Origin: Oscillospiraceae bacterium | GTDB lineage: Bacteria > Bacillota > Clostridia > Oscillospirales > Ruminococcaceae | NCBI GenBank assembly: GCA_012520915.1 | Contig: JAAYNJ010000019.1 | Coordinates: forward strand, 1 to 64,000 | Reading direction: 5' to 3' | DNA length: 64,000 bases | Part shown: piece after piece, positions 36,512-45,600 of the stretch | How the letters are laid out: each line of letters starts with the position of its first letter | How positions within the stretch are numbered: the first letter of the stretch is position 1 | The notes under the pieces: generated by a model | The model's input: only the letters and a program-made list of their open reading frames with translations | What the model was told of the DNA's origin: nothing | Database searches by the model: none | Made by a program: the position numbers and the translations under genes

Positions 36512-37477
36512 ATGAAAAGGATAGTTGCGGTTTTGCTTATAGTCGCTGCGGTGATTTTTCTCTTCGCGTGCGAAAAAAAAGATGAATCGGATGAGCCTGT
36601 TTCCGATAAGACGGAAGTAGTCCTGCCGGGCGAAAAAGGCGCGGACAAAAATGAAACAAAACCCGGGGAAGAGAAAAAGGAAGAGGAGAAAAAAACCGAA
36701 CCCAAAGTAAAGTACCCCCTGTCCGATTTAACCCTCGTGGACAACAAGGATATGACTGTAGAAATAATTGAAACTTATGTAAACGACGAGGGCGATTTCA
36801 TTTTTAAAGTATTCTGCGACAATAAGTCGGGTAAAAAGATGAATCTGTACACCGCCAACACCACGGTTAACGGATATATGGTGAGTGGATTCTTGCATCT
36901 GTCAGATGTCGAACCCGGGAAAAAGATGTATACCGAGATGATATTTAAAAAAAATGAACTGGAACAAGCGTATATCGAAGTCGTGGAAAAAGTCGAATTC
37001 GATTTGTGGGTGACTAGTTACGACGGCACTTCCTGGAGCGATATCGCTGATAAATCCTTCATCGTTTATCCGACCGGTCTCGACGCGGGTTCCTATAAAG
37101 AAACCGAAAGACCTCCCGTAAAAGGAGAGCTGGTTGCCCTCGACGATAAAGGTCTTAAGCTTACAATCGAGAAGGCATATGTGAACAAAGAGAGGTTAAG
37201 CTACACGTTGCAGATTTATACTGAAAACGAAACCGACAGGGAATTGAGCTTTGAATTCAGCGATGTAACGGTAAACGGCGTTGATATGGAACCATTCTGG
37301 ATACAATATGTTAACGCAGGAAGAAAAGCCGTGAGCGAGGCAGAGTTTTACCTGGGTTATTTTGAAGATAGCGGAATAACCGAAGTCGAGAAGATAGAAT
37401 TTAAACTTATAGTGTCGGGCACGGAAATTTTCGGCGATGTCCTCTATGAAGGGGAATATGTCCTTACCATGAAATAA
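36512..37477 (+). CDS. Paralogous two-module lipoprotein 5
   Basis: 321 residues. Signal MKRIVAVLLIVAAVIF with lipobox LFACE, followed by a strongly charged Lys/Glu/Pro linker (about 21-70) and the two modules joined by YPTGLDAGSYKETER. The second module lacks the Asp-rich turn seen in the others (here AYVNKERLSYTL). The start is set by GGGAGGAGAT upstream. Confidence 0.75.
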   Translation: MKRIVAVLLIVAAVIFLFACEKKDESDEPVSDKTEVVLPGEKGADKNETKPGEEKKEEEKKTEPKVKYPLSDLTLVDNKDMTVEIIETYVNDEGDFIFKVFCDNKSGKKMNLYTANTTVNGYMVSGFLHLSDVEPGKKMYTEMIFKKNELEQAYIEVVEKVEFDLWVTSYDGTSWSDIADKSFIVYPTGLDAGSYKETERPPVKGELVALDDKGLKLTIEKAYVNKERLSYTLQIYTENETDRELSFEFSDVTVNGVDMEPFWIQYVNAGRKAVSEAEFYLGYFEDSGITEVEKIEFKLIVSGTEIFGDVLYEGEYVLTMK

Positions 37478-37498
37478 ATCCCGAAACTTTAAATTATA

Positions 37499-37537
37499 CC
37501 CCCGGGTCTTGATAAAAGACCCGGGGGTTTATTTTTT
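37499..37537 (+). terminator. Intrinsic terminator after lipoprotein 5
   Basis: CCCCCGGGTCTT (37499-37510) pairs with AAGACCCGGGGG (37516-37527), followed by TTTATTTTTT. Confidence 0.9.
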
Positions 37538-37603
37538 AAAACATTAGAGCTCCCCATAACCGCAGTATATAGGTAAACCGTTCAGAAATAATTTTTTGAT
37601 TGG

Positions 37604-37825
37604 AGATAATTCATACTTTTGATTGCAAAAGTATGCAAAACGTGGGGAATTCCGACTTTCCCCACACCCCTGAACGGATTTAAAGCTTCGGCTGAAAAGT
37701 TCTAACTGGCTTAAGTTTTATCACAATCCTTCAGGAATTATTCTGTCTATTTAAATTATGAAGCTGTATAAAGTCACACCGAGAACTTTTCTAAACGCCG
37801 AAGCGGTTTAAAGGTTAAATAAAAT
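37604..37825 (+). ncRNA. Candidate structured RNA element, copy 2
   Basis: This is the second copy of the element at 24071-24290. It has hairpin A (CATACTTTTG / CAAAAGTATG), hairpin B with the identical loop TTCCGACT but changed arms (GTGGGGAA / TTCCCCAC), and the long-range GCTTCGGC / GCCGAAGC and AAAAGTTCT / AGAACTTTT helices. The interior of about 75 nt is much more diverged than the helices. The outermost helix is weaker here. Confidence 0.5.
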
Positions 37826-37849
37826 GATAATTTTTTCAAATATTAGCAC

Positions 37850-38095
37850 ATAGAAAAATTCTTTAAGCCCACCTCGGCCGAGGGGGGTGAGTCGGCAGAG
37901 CCGACTCGGGGGGAGGGAAAGCGAATCTCAAAGCAAAGTTACGGGGGGATAAGTGAAAGACAAAACCTTGTTTTTATGATGTTAATTAAAAGGTAAGTTC
38001 TTATAACTTCCCTCCCTTACTCTCCGAGCACAGGCAGTCATCTGTCGATGACAGCTCCCCCGTCCGGAGGAGCCAAAAAAACTGAAACTTAAGCG
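37850..38095. repeat. Cluster of dispersed hairpin repeats
   Basis: No gene. It has a GAGGGGGGTGAGTCGG...GACTCGGGGGGAGGG unit and a CCCTCCCTTACTC...CTCCCCCGTCCGGAGG unit around an AT-rich spacer. From 38096 to 38290 the sequence is AT-rich with no further feature. Confidence 0.75.
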
Positions 38096-38290
38096 AACAA
38101 GCCTAACCCCCGCATTAAAAGCTTAACAATCCCCAAGATAAAAATATTCATTTATTCATGTGATTTTGCATAAAAGCAAGGGCTTAAAAACATCAAAAAT
38201 TCGTATGAAAGTATATTGTATTTTTAATATAAGAAGAATATATTTCAACTGTAAAACCTTCATTTTTGAAGGTAAAAAGAGGTAAAGCCG

Positions 38291-38326
38291 AAAGGAGTAT
38301 ATCACTTTATTTAAGTGAGCTTTGAT
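38291..38326 (+). promoter_or_regulatory. Ribosome site separated from the start codon by a hairpin
   Basis: AAAGGAG (38291-38297) lies 29 bases before the likely ATG at 38327, too far for normal initiation. Between them a perfect 6-bp hairpin (TCACTT 38302-38307, AAGTGA 38313-38318) would bring the two together when folded. The in-frame GTG at 38315 lies within the stem. Confidence 0.5.
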
Positions 38327-39259
38327 ATGAAAAGAATTTTAATATTCGCGCTTGTTGCCGTTTTGATTTTATCGGTCACGGCATGCGGGGCTAAAAAGGA
38401 ATCGCCGGAAAAAGAAAGTCCCGGGACTGAAAAAACACAGCAACCTGAAGAGGAAGGACCCCCGAAGTCGGAAGAAACCGCTATAGAATATCCGATAAAG
38501 GACGAGGTGATAATCGACGACGAGTTCATAAAGCTGACCGTTTCGAGTCTTAAAATCAACGAATACGGAGATTTGGAGATTGATTTCCTGTGTGAAAACA
38601 AGTCCGACATAAAACTGAGCGTTTATGTAAAAAACGGCTCGGTCTGCGGTTACGGCATTGTGGGACTGTATTGGAACCAGGAAGTCACGGCGGGAAAGAA
38701 AATCAATTCCGTCATGACAATAAGAAAGGATGACCTCGAACTTGCGAACATCGAAGTTATAGAGGAAATGACTTTGAGGGTGGGTATAAAAGATATGGAG
38801 GAAACCTATGACGACGTTATGGAAGAGACGGTTTCTTTCTATCCCACGGGGCTCGATGCGGCAAGCGTCGTGTTTAAGGACAGGGAGCCTGTCGAAGGCG
38901 AACGTGTTTTGGTGGATAACGAACAGTTTAAGTATGTAATAGACTCTGTTGAATACGACCCCGATAACGGATATGTCGCCCATATCTACATACATAATAA
39001 AACCTCGGAATATATGTGGTTAAGCTGGGAGGAAGTCTCGGTAAACGATTTTATGGTCTACACCACTTGGGGCCAGGAAGTTTTGCCCGGAATCCGTCTC
39101 TATACGAAGGCGATAGTAATTGAATACAATAAAGTCGATGAACTCGGCATAGATGAGCTCGAGAACTTCGAATTCGTGCTTAACGCACGGATCGGAACCG
39201 ACTACTTTGAGGCGACCGACTGCTTTGACGAGAGGCTTACCTATGAAGTAACGGCGTAA
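38327..39259 (+). CDS. Paralogous two-module lipoprotein 6
   Basis: 310 residues. Signal peptide MKRILIFALVAVLIL with lipobox SVTACG (Cys about 21), a Pro/Glu-rich linker, and two modules joined by YPTGLDAASVVFKDR. It is the most diverged paralog, set apart from the other five by a repeat cluster and the structured element. ATG 38327 gives the best signal peptide; an in-frame GTG at 38315 would add four residues. Translation may depend on the hairpin between ribosome site and start. Confidence 0.75.
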   Translation: MKRILIFALVAVLILSVTACGAKKESPEKESPGTEKTQQPEEEGPPKSEETAIEYPIKDEVIIDDEFIKLTVSSLKINEYGDLEIDFLCENKSDIKLSVYVKNGSVCGYGIVGLYWNQEVTAGKKINSVMTIRKDDLELANIEVIEEMTLRVGIKDMEETYDDVMEETVSFYPTGLDAASVVFKDREPVEGERVLVDNEQFKYVIDSVEYDPDNGYVAHIYIHNKTSEYMWLSWEEVSVNDFMVYTTWGQEVLPGIRLYTKAIVIEYNKVDELGIDELENFEFVLNARIGTDYFEATDCFDERLTYEVTA

Positions 39260-39282
39260 CATCCGTTAATTTAAAGAGACTA

Positions 39283-39319
39283 AAAGACCGAATCCGACTT
39301 AAGGATCCGGTCTTTTTTT
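39283..39319 (+). terminator. Intrinsic terminator after lipoprotein 6
   Basis: AAAGACCG...ATCC pairs with GGAT...CGGTCTTT, followed by a T run. Confidence 0.85.
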
Positions 39320-39344
39320 GAGGAATAATTCTTTGATTGGAATA

Positions 39345-39800
39345 ATTTATTTTCCCTCCCTCAGTCATCTTACGATGACAGCTCCCTCGGTCCGAGGGAG
39401 CCTAAGAAAAAGTACAAAAAAGCCCACCTCAGCCACGAGGGGGGTGGTGAAGACGAAGTCTGAGCCGGGGGGAGGGACGTGCGAAGCAGAGAATTTGAAT
39501 AAACCGCAGTTTGTCCTGAAGACGGGGGGAGGGACAAGTCAAAGGCTAAATCATAGATTAAAAACTGGATTAAGAGATAAATTTTCCTGTTTATCCCTCC
39601 CTTACTCTCCGAGCAAAGTGCCCTGCGGGTACAGGCAGTCTGCTTCGCAGACAGCTCCCCCGGCCGGAGGAATCTTTAAAAGAACATAGCTCAGGTGAAC
39701 CGCTCTAAATTCCTCCCTTACTCTCCGGATGCAGACAGTCTTCTTACGAAACCGGCTCCCTCATCTGAGGGAGCCTAATATAAAGATTTGAACTTAAGCG
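39345..39800. repeat. Cluster of dispersed hairpin repeats
   Basis: No gene. Several units of the CCCTCCCTCAG...GAGGGAG and GAGGGGGGTGGTGAAG...GGGGGGAGGG types. Around 39530-39595 is a spacer closely related to that at about 33815-33880. Confidence 0.75.
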
Positions 39801-39829
39801 AAGCTTAAAAGATGCAACGGGCCTTTCGC

Positions 39830-40672
39830 TTACCTCATAAGCTCGTTCATAAATGCGACGGAGTAGGGAAACTCAGTTTCATCACGCATGCCGTGGATGA
39901 TAATCGAGCCGTTGTAACCTATGTCGTCGAGCAGCTCCAACATGCGCTCGAAGGGGACTATTCCCCGACCCGCAGAGGTGAAGCTTATGCCGTCTCCTGC
40001 GTGTATATCTTTGCCGTGGACGATTACGATATAGTCTTTTAGCAGGGCGAAAGCTTCCTCGATTACCTTAACGGCATTCTCAGGTTTAGCCATACCCTTG
40101 CGGAACAGGTTTGCGGGGTCGAATATTATCTTCAGCCTGTCGGTCTCAAAGCTGTTTATCAGCTTCAGCGCTTTTTCGGGCGTATTTACGACATTCGAAG
40201 CTTCGGTTTCAATACCGAGGATTACATCGTATTTGTCGGCTATCGGTATAAGTTTTTCCGTGGTATCCAGCAGATCGTCCCATGCATCCGGTTTTTCGTT
40301 GTCGTCGTGCCAGCGCCACATAAGGTCGCGATCGCGCGTGCCGGTGCAGAGGGTTATAACCTTGCAGTCGAGTATGGAGCATATTGCCGCAATCTGTTCA
40401 AAGCGGACGACGCCCTCGGCTCTTACGGCAGGGTCGGGATGTATCATATTGAAGGTTCCGCTGACCGCGCTTATAACTATACCTCTGTCGTCGGCGGCCT
40501 TTTTAATGCGGGCGGCAAACTCCGGTTCAATTTTTTCGGGCATCTCCTCGCCGCAGACAGAAGAAAAGTTCAACTGCATCTCCTTGAATCCGTATATACT
40601 GACGGCATCAAAAAGTCTTTCAACGGTATCGCGCTTTATTTCAGGGGAATACATGCCTAGGGGATATACCAT
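39830..40672 (-). CDS. Sugar phosphate isomerase/epimerase-like TIM-barrel protein
   Basis: The 280-residue protein belongs to the xylose isomerase-like (AP endonuclease family 2) barrel group. Metal-ligand positions are recognisable: an ILGIETEA strand (Glu), a KIIFDPANL strand (Asp), a VHGKDIH strand (His/Asp) and a final GSIIIHGMRDE (Glu). The likely role is isomerisation or epimerisation of a sugar or polyol, but the substrate is not predictable. The ribosome site TTGGAGGT precedes the ATG. It is divergent from the deacetylase-like gene, with a GC-moderate gap of about 250 bp that likely holds both promoters. Confidence 0.82.
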   Translation of the reverse strand: MVYPLGMYSPEIKRDTVERLFDAVSIYGFKEMQLNFSSVCGEEMPEKIEPEFAARIKKAADDRGIVISAVSGTFNMIHPDPAVRAEGVVRFEQIAAICSILDCKVITLCTGTRDRDLMWRWHDDNEKPDAWDDLLDTTEKLIPIADKYDVILGIETEASNVVNTPEKALKLINSFETDRLKIIFDPANLFRKGMAKPENAVKVIEEAFALLKDYIVIVHGKDIHAGDGISFTSAGRGIVPFERMLELLDDIGYNGSIIIHGMRDETEFPYSVAFMNELMR

Positions 40673-40929
40673 TTTTTACCTCCAATCTTTTAAGTCTTAA
40701 GGTTTGTTTGGCGGTACACTTTAAGACGGGTTTTTCCGAAGCGGCTTTCGACTATATTTCCAGTGTATCGTTTCGCTGTAGAATGTCAATGTTTAAAAGA
40801 AAAGCTCGATTTTACCCACGGGACGATTTAAAGTTTTAAATATCTGTTTCGGCGGGTATAATGGAAATAAGGCGTTTTAAGACAGGAGAAACATCGGTAG
40901 GGGATACCTTCAGTTTTAAGGAGAGAGAT

Positions 40930-42357
40930 ATGAAGCTTATAACCGGAGTATATGAAAACAGGAAGATGAGCGGAGGATTCCTGCAGTTTTTGAGACAGGA
41001 AAAGACCCCGTTCGTTATGACAAAAGAGAGGGGAGACTTTCCCGTCTTCTTTTTTGAAGAGGATTTTCCCGACTGGGGGCTGGACTATGTTACCGCGGGA
41101 GGCGTGGCGTTTGTTTCCTCCGCCGATAAACATACCTTTGATTTTGAAAGCGGATATCTCACAAAGGCAAATCTCGAATATGCGGATTTCTCTTTCTGCG
41201 GTGAGGGGAAGGCGAGGATAGTTTCTCTGGTATCGATATTCGAGGGGGAAGGGATAGGAAAACTCACCACACACGAAAACCGCGCGATAAGGGACAACCG
41301 TTATCCCGGATTTTATCCCGTGATTATTAAAAAGGAAATCGGAAAGGGAACGCTTTTTTATACCGGAATACCGATGGCGGAGATTTTGACGGCGGAGGGA
41401 AGCACCCTGCGCAACACAACCGACCTCTTTGACTTCGACGAGAGGATAGTTTCGACGGATAAGGAGAAGATAGAATCGGCTCTTCGGCATATAATCCGCC
41501 TCTGCTTCAAAACGGCAAATCTCCCTTATGTCAGGCTCGGCTACTATCCCGACGGCGCGGAGAACATTTTTGCCTACCGCATTGACGGCGACGGAATGAG
41601 CGAACCCGGCACCTCGGATCTTATAGAGGCTGCGAAGATTGCGGATTGTCCCTTTACCGTCTATATGTCGGGCGAACACAATGTCGGAAATGAACTGTAT
41701 ATAGAAAATATGAAAAGAACGGCCGAGGGCAACGAAATAGCCTGCCACAACTACATCCACAACGCTATGGACAGTCTTGAGGAAAACCTCGAAAGCCTCG
41801 ATAAGTTCGACGAGTGGATGGAGAGCATTGGCCTGCCGTTTGAAAGGGTGTTTTGCGCTCCGAGGGGAATGTACGGAGTTAATATGGCAAAGGCCCTCTC
41901 GTTGAGAGGTTACAGACACTCTTCCGATTTCGGCTTTAAAAACGGCGGTCTGCCCTTTTACCCCTACCTTGACGGCGAGCAGATAGGCCCTCTTCAGGTT
42001 CCGGTCGACGGATTTAACATCTGCAGGCTCTGGGTCAGCTGCAGAGAGAGGGGAGTTGAGAGAACCTCCGCCGAAGAGATACTTAAACTCTATAAAATCT
42101 CGATGGACGACAAACTCAAAAAGGGAATGCCCCTTATTTACTTCTGCCACCCGAACTATTTCGGGGAGATTTCTTTGGACATCTACCCCGATATGGTGGA
42201 ATACGCAAGGGCAAACGGCGCGGTTCCGACCACTATGACGATTTACGGCGATTTCTGGATAAAAAGGGACGCAGTTGAATACAGCGCGGAATATACCGGT
42301 GGAGAGGTGAGGATAACCGGCGACATCCCCGAAAGCGTGAGCGTGATTATAGAGTGA
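40930..42357 (+). CDS. Polysaccharide deacetylase-like protein
   Basis: About 475 residues. The central and C-terminal part resembles the NodB-type deacetylase barrel: FAYRIDGDGMSEPG (metal Asp pair), EIACHNYIHNA (the HxxxH-type metal motif), FCAPRGMYG and a late YFCHPNYFGE His. The N-terminal 200 residues form an unrecognised beta-rich domain. I place the start at 40930, where AAGGAG lies six bases upstream; the frame extends 23 codons further without a ribosome site. No signal peptide is seen, so it may act in the cytoplasm, which is unusual for the family. Confidence 0.7.
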   Translation: MKLITGVYENRKMSGGFLQFLRQEKTPFVMTKERGDFPVFFFEEDFPDWGLDYVTAGGVAFVSSADKHTFDFESGYLTKANLEYADFSFCGEGKARIVSLVSIFEGEGIGKLTTHENRAIRDNRYPGFYPVIIKKEIGKGTLFYTGIPMAEILTAEGSTLRNTTDLFDFDERIVSTDKEKIESALRHIIRLCFKTANLPYVRLGYYPDGAENIFAYRIDGDGMSEPGTSDLIEAAKIADCPFTVYMSGEHNVGNELYIENMKRTAEGNEIACHNYIHNAMDSLEENLESLDKFDEWMESIGLPFERVFCAPRGMYGVNMAKALSLRGYRHSSDFGFKNGGLPFYPYLDGEQIGPLQVPVDGFNICRLWVSCRERGVERTSAEEILKLYKISMDDKLKKGMPLIYFCHPNYFGEISLDIYPDMVEYARANGAVPTTMTIYGDFWIKRDAVEYSAEYTGGEVRITGDIPESVSVIIE

Positions 42358-42715
42358 TATTTTCAAAAGTGGGAGATAAGAGAAAGAGTATTACATTGTA
42401 ACAAGCTTTTATAAATAGAAAGAGCTTGGCTAAATCATTCCCTCCCTTACTCTCCGAGTAAAGTGCCCTGCGGGTGCAGGCAGTCATCTTACGATGCCAG
42501 CTCCCTCGGTCCCTGTGCCCTTTGGGTACCTGTGCTCTGTGAGTACGAGGGAGCCAGGAAAAAAATAGAAAGCCCCCTCAGATTCCGAGGGGGGTGGTGA
42601 AGGCGAAGCCGAGCCGGGGGGAGTGAACTAAAAAAAGCCTCCACCGGACGGGGGAGGTGGCACAGCTTTAGCTGTGACGGAGGGGGAGAAAAGTTAAGAT
42701 AAAGCACTCAACCTG
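42358..42715. repeat. Cluster of dispersed hairpin repeats
   Basis: No gene. It starts with a segment (about 42378-42412) that is the reverse complement of 13915-13950, followed by CCCTCCCTTACTC...GAGGGAG, GAGGGGGGTGGTGAAG...GGGGGGAG and GGGGGAGGTGGCACAGC...GACGG types. Confidence 0.75.
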
Positions 42716-42733
42716 ATTTTATATAGGAGAAAC

Positions 42734-43048
42734 ATGAACAAAGTTAAAATTACCGTTATGAGGAAGGCGAGTTATCCGGATTTGATTGAGAAATACGAAA
42801 ATCCGATAGAAAATCCCTGCGATATTGTCGAGGGAAGCGTCTATATCGCAAACGGCTGGCAGAAGCCGGAAGGGTTTTGCGACAGCGCATGGGAGAGCCT
42901 TTCTCCCTTCGTGATGATGCTCGCAAACGGCAGAGGGGATTTTTATGAGGGCTGGATGAAGGACCCCATGTCCGCGATGATATCCTGCAACGACGGCTTC
43001 CGCCCCGTCAGCTTTTTGGTGGAAGCTATGGATGAGGTGGCGGATTAA
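42734..43048 (+). CDS. TIGR04076 family protein
   Basis: 104 residues matching the TIGR04076 pattern: KITVMRKASYPDLIEKYEN, WQKPEGFCDSAWESLSPFVMMLA and SCNDGFRPVSFLVE, with conserved Cys at the start of each block. Function unknown; many members look like small cysteine-containing anaerobe proteins. The ribosome site TAGGAG precedes the ATG. Confidence 0.82.
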   Translation: MNKVKITVMRKASYPDLIEKYENPIENPCDIVEGSVYIANGWQKPEGFCDSAWESLSPFVMMLANGRGDFYEGWMKDPMSAMISCNDGFRPVSFLVEAMDEVAD

Positions 43049-43082
43049 GGGATAAAACCTTAGGTGCACTAAAACAGTTTAT

Positions 43083-43110
43083 TTGAAACATATCCCCTAT
43101 ATGATAAAAT
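43083..43110 (+). promoter_or_regulatory. Possible sigma-A promoter for the gene pair at 43266
   Basis: TTGAAA (43083-43088) and TAAAAT (43105-43110) are 16 bp apart, leaving an untranslated leader of about 150 bases. Confidence 0.4.
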
Positions 43111-43265
43111 TATATGATAAGGCTGAATTCGGCTTTATAAAAAACACCGCTTTAAAGTCCGTACTAAGGGACAGGGCTTGCGGTATGATAAGGGCGTTAA
43201 ATAAAAGAAGCTGCCTTTATCATAAAGATAATCGAAACCGGAGTTTAATTTAACCGAGGTAGATT

Positions 43266-43910
43266 GTGGCAGTAATTCAGAAACCGTTTTTCATTCCGAC
43301 CGATTTTGTGGGCGGAATGATGTCGGAAAAATTTAAAAAAGTGGGCGTCGCCGTGGGCAATGCCGTCAGGACGAAAACAGGGCAACCCATAAAGTATTTA
43401 AGGCCTATTGATTACGATATCGCCGAAAGGCTAAGGCATTTGGGTACCGAGGCGCTTGTTTTTACAAAGAGAAACGAGGGCAAACTCTTCCTTGCCGGTT
43501 TGGGTATGGGCCTGGTTGCGCTGGGAAGCGGTTTGTATATAAGGATAAAGAACCTCGAGATGGCGGCGCTTAAGAGATATAAGTCTCTTTTAAAGAGATA
43601 TATCGTTAAAATCAGAAAAGGAAAGCTGGATTTAAAGACGATAGAACTCGTAAATCGCGCGGCGGACAAAATTATAGGACACGAGAAGTACGACACTTTT
43701 ATAAAACACCTCAAATCCGAGGAATACGACGAACTCGTCAACAGGATGGAAGAATACACGATAGAGCTTGCGGAGCTTAATTCAATCGAGCTTACCGAAG
43801 AGGAAAAGAATATAAAAAACCTCCCCGACGAACTCCTCCTTAAATTCCGCGCGCTTATTCTTACGCAAAAACGCATATTCCAGGCGGGGGAGGGGGAGCT
43901 TAAGTTCTGA
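43266..43910 (+). CDS. Hypothetical single-pass membrane protein
   Basis: 214 residues, start GTG with GAGGTAG upstream. One hydrophobic segment (about 74-92: LFLAGLGMGLVALGSGLYI) separates a short basic N-terminal part from a long helical, charged C-terminal part. Not a family I know. A fragment of the same C-terminus (KNLLDKLLPKFRA) lies at 47134-47190, so a second copy of this gene once existed. It is adjacent to the AlbA/Schlafen gene, and the two are duplicated as a pair in the fossil. Confidence 0.6.
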   Translation: MAVIQKPFFIPTDFVGGMMSEKFKKVGVAVGNAVRTKTGQPIKYLRPIDYDIAERLRHLGTEALVFTKRNEGKLFLAGLGMGLVALGSGLYIRIKNLEMAALKRYKSLLKRYIVKIRKGKLDLKTIELVNRAADKIIGHEKYDTFIKHLKSEEYDELVNRMEEYTIELAELNSIELTEEEKNIKNLPDELLLKFRALILTQKRIFQAGEGELKF

Positions 43911-43947
43911 GATGAGCTATAAGAATCAAATGAAGGGAGGGAGTTTT

Positions 43948-45366
43948 TTGAATCTGGAAGATTATTTGGGAGAAACAAATTTCTATGACAAAAAAGAAAA
44001 GGTAGAAAGAAACAGACCCAAATCTTGGTTAAAGAGTGTGTCCGCTTTTGCAAACGGTCGTGGTGGAAAGCTTTTATTCGGAGTTAAAGAGGATAATACG
44101 ATTGCAGGCTTAAAAGATTTTCAAGGGGACGCAGAGTTCGTCAGCGAAGCCATAAAAACAAAAATAGATCCCATCCCCGAGGTTGATATTGAAATAGAGG
44201 AGTTTGAAGAGAAGTTCGTACTTATCTTAACTGTTTTTTCGGGAAGAAATACACCGTATTTCTTTGTAGAAAGCGGTTCAAGAACCGCATATAAACGAGT
44301 CGGAAACCAAAGTGTTAATGCTTCCCAAATGGATATAGTCAATCTATCCCTAAAAGGACAAAACCGCACCTATGATTCTTTGCTGTCAGAAAAACGATTA
44401 GAGGAAGTTTCTTTTAAAGGACTCAAGTTGGAGTATCTCAATAGAGTTGGAAAACCACTTGAAGGCAGAGACTTAAAGTCATTTGGTTTAGTAAATGAGG
44501 AAGGAATTCTGACGATAGCGGGTACTCTTTTTGCAGATGGGTATCAAGTTTATCAATCTAGAGTATTTTGTACGAGATGGAATGGACTTGAAAAGACTCA
44601 TGGACTTATGGAGGCTTTAGACGACAAAGAGTTTGAAGGAAATCTCCTATACCTGCTCAATGCGTCTTTAGATTTTGTAAAAAGAAACAGCAAAAAAATG
44701 TGGAAAAAAGGACCTGTGTATAGAGTAGAGTATCCCGAATATCCGGAACGAGCAGTTCAGGAGGCGATAGTCAATGCGCTGATTCACAGAGATTATTCAG
44801 TGATTGGTAGTGAAGTTCATATTGATATTTATGATGACAGATTAGAAGTTTACTCACCAGGCGGTATGTATGATGGTACTTTTATCCAGGATATAGACAT
44901 ATATAATATTGCGTCTACCAGAAGAAATCCTGTTTTAGCTGATGTTTTTGCAAGAATGGACTTAATGGAAAGACGAGGCTCGGGATTGAGAAACATTATC
45001 GAAACCTATGAGTCAGAAGAGAACTTTAAGGAAAATTTAAAACCCGAATTCAGATCAACAGAGACTTCGTTTTTTGCAGTTTTGAAAAATTTAAATTATG
45101 AGGGTCAAAGTGACGGTCAAAATGAGGGTCAAAGTGACGGTCAAAAACTAACACCTGTTGAAAGACGAAATAAATTACTTGAAATTATAAATAAAAATCC
45201 AAAAACAACAGCTTTACAACTATCTCAAACTCTTAACGTATCTATAAGCACAGTTGAACGAGATTTAGCAAAGCTAACAAAAGACGGCAATATAGAATAT
45301 GTAGGAAGTTCCAAAGCCGGAGAGTGGATAGTTAAAACGAATTTGTCCGGAAAAGACACTAACTGA
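43948..45366 (+). CDS. Schlafen AlbA_2 domain ATP-binding regulator with winged helix
   Basis: 472 residues from a TTG start with AGGGAGGGAG five bases upstream. Domain order: AlbA_2/Schlafen-type domain (about 1-120, KSVSAFANGRGGKLLFGV), a linker, a GHKL-type HATPase_c_4 domain (about 245-330, EAIVNALIHRDYS, then VYSPGG), and a C-terminal winged helix (about 405-470). A Gly-Gln-Ser/Asn-Asp repeat linker (GQSDGQNEGQSDGQ) precedes the winged helix. Such proteins are often encoded in defence islands beside restriction systems. The linker plus helix start is repeated as a fossil at 47191-47314. Confidence 0.85.
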   Translation: MNLEDYLGETNFYDKKEKVERNRPKSWLKSVSAFANGRGGKLLFGVKEDNTIAGLKDFQGDAEFVSEAIKTKIDPIPEVDIEIEEFEEKFVLILTVFSGRNTPYFFVESGSRTAYKRVGNQSVNASQMDIVNLSLKGQNRTYDSLLSEKRLEEVSFKGLKLEYLNRVGKPLEGRDLKSFGLVNEEGILTIAGTLFADGYQVYQSRVFCTRWNGLEKTHGLMEALDDKEFEGNLLYLLNASLDFVKRNSKKMWKKGPVYRVEYPEYPERAVQEAIVNALIHRDYSVIGSEVHIDIYDDRLEVYSPGGMYDGTFIQDIDIYNIASTRRNPVLADVFARMDLMERRGSGLRNIIETYESEENFKENLKPEFRSTETSFFAVLKNLNYEGQSDGQNEGQSDGQKLTPVERRNKLLEIINKNPKTTALQLSQTLNVSISTVERDLAKLTKDGNIEYVGSSKAGEWIVKTNLSGKDTN

Positions 45367-45391
45367 AGTAATTATCTAGAAGAGGTAATAT

Positions 45392-45469
45392 TTGTTAGAC
45401 AGAAACTTTTCCGGAGTCTGCGAGGCGATAGATTTCGTTGTAAACCTTTCCCTCGAAAACAAAGAGTGA
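45392..45469 (+). pseudogene. Fossil C-terminus of a DUF559 protein
   Basis: A 25-codon frame ending TGA reads LLDRNFSGVCEAIDFVVN and then LSLENKE. This matches the end of the intact DUF559 protein 500 bp downstream (DKNFSGVCEAIDLAVN, then RFLENKER). It is a leftover 3' end of another copy. Confidence 0.8.
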
Positions 45470-45474
45470 ATACA

Positions 45475-45540
45475 AAAAGCCCCACTCAGACGAGGGGGGT
45501 GGTGAAGGCGAAGCCTGAACCGGGGGGAGGGAACATTAAA
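45475..45540. repeat. Dispersed hairpin repeat unit
   Basis: A single unit of the GAGGGGGGTGGTGAAGGCG...GGGGGGAGGG type, between the DUF559 fossil and the intact gene. Confidence 0.7.
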
Positions 45541-45600
45541 GCATATTTAAATACATGGATGTGCACTTAATCCGAAACAAAGTGCCAAACGGTAAAAACT

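Noticed and set aside
40828-42366. 512-residue open frame on the minus strand
   Set aside because: It is fully antisense to the polysaccharide deacetylase-like gene, whose motifs are clear; the antisense frame is open only because of codon bias and has no recognisable domain.
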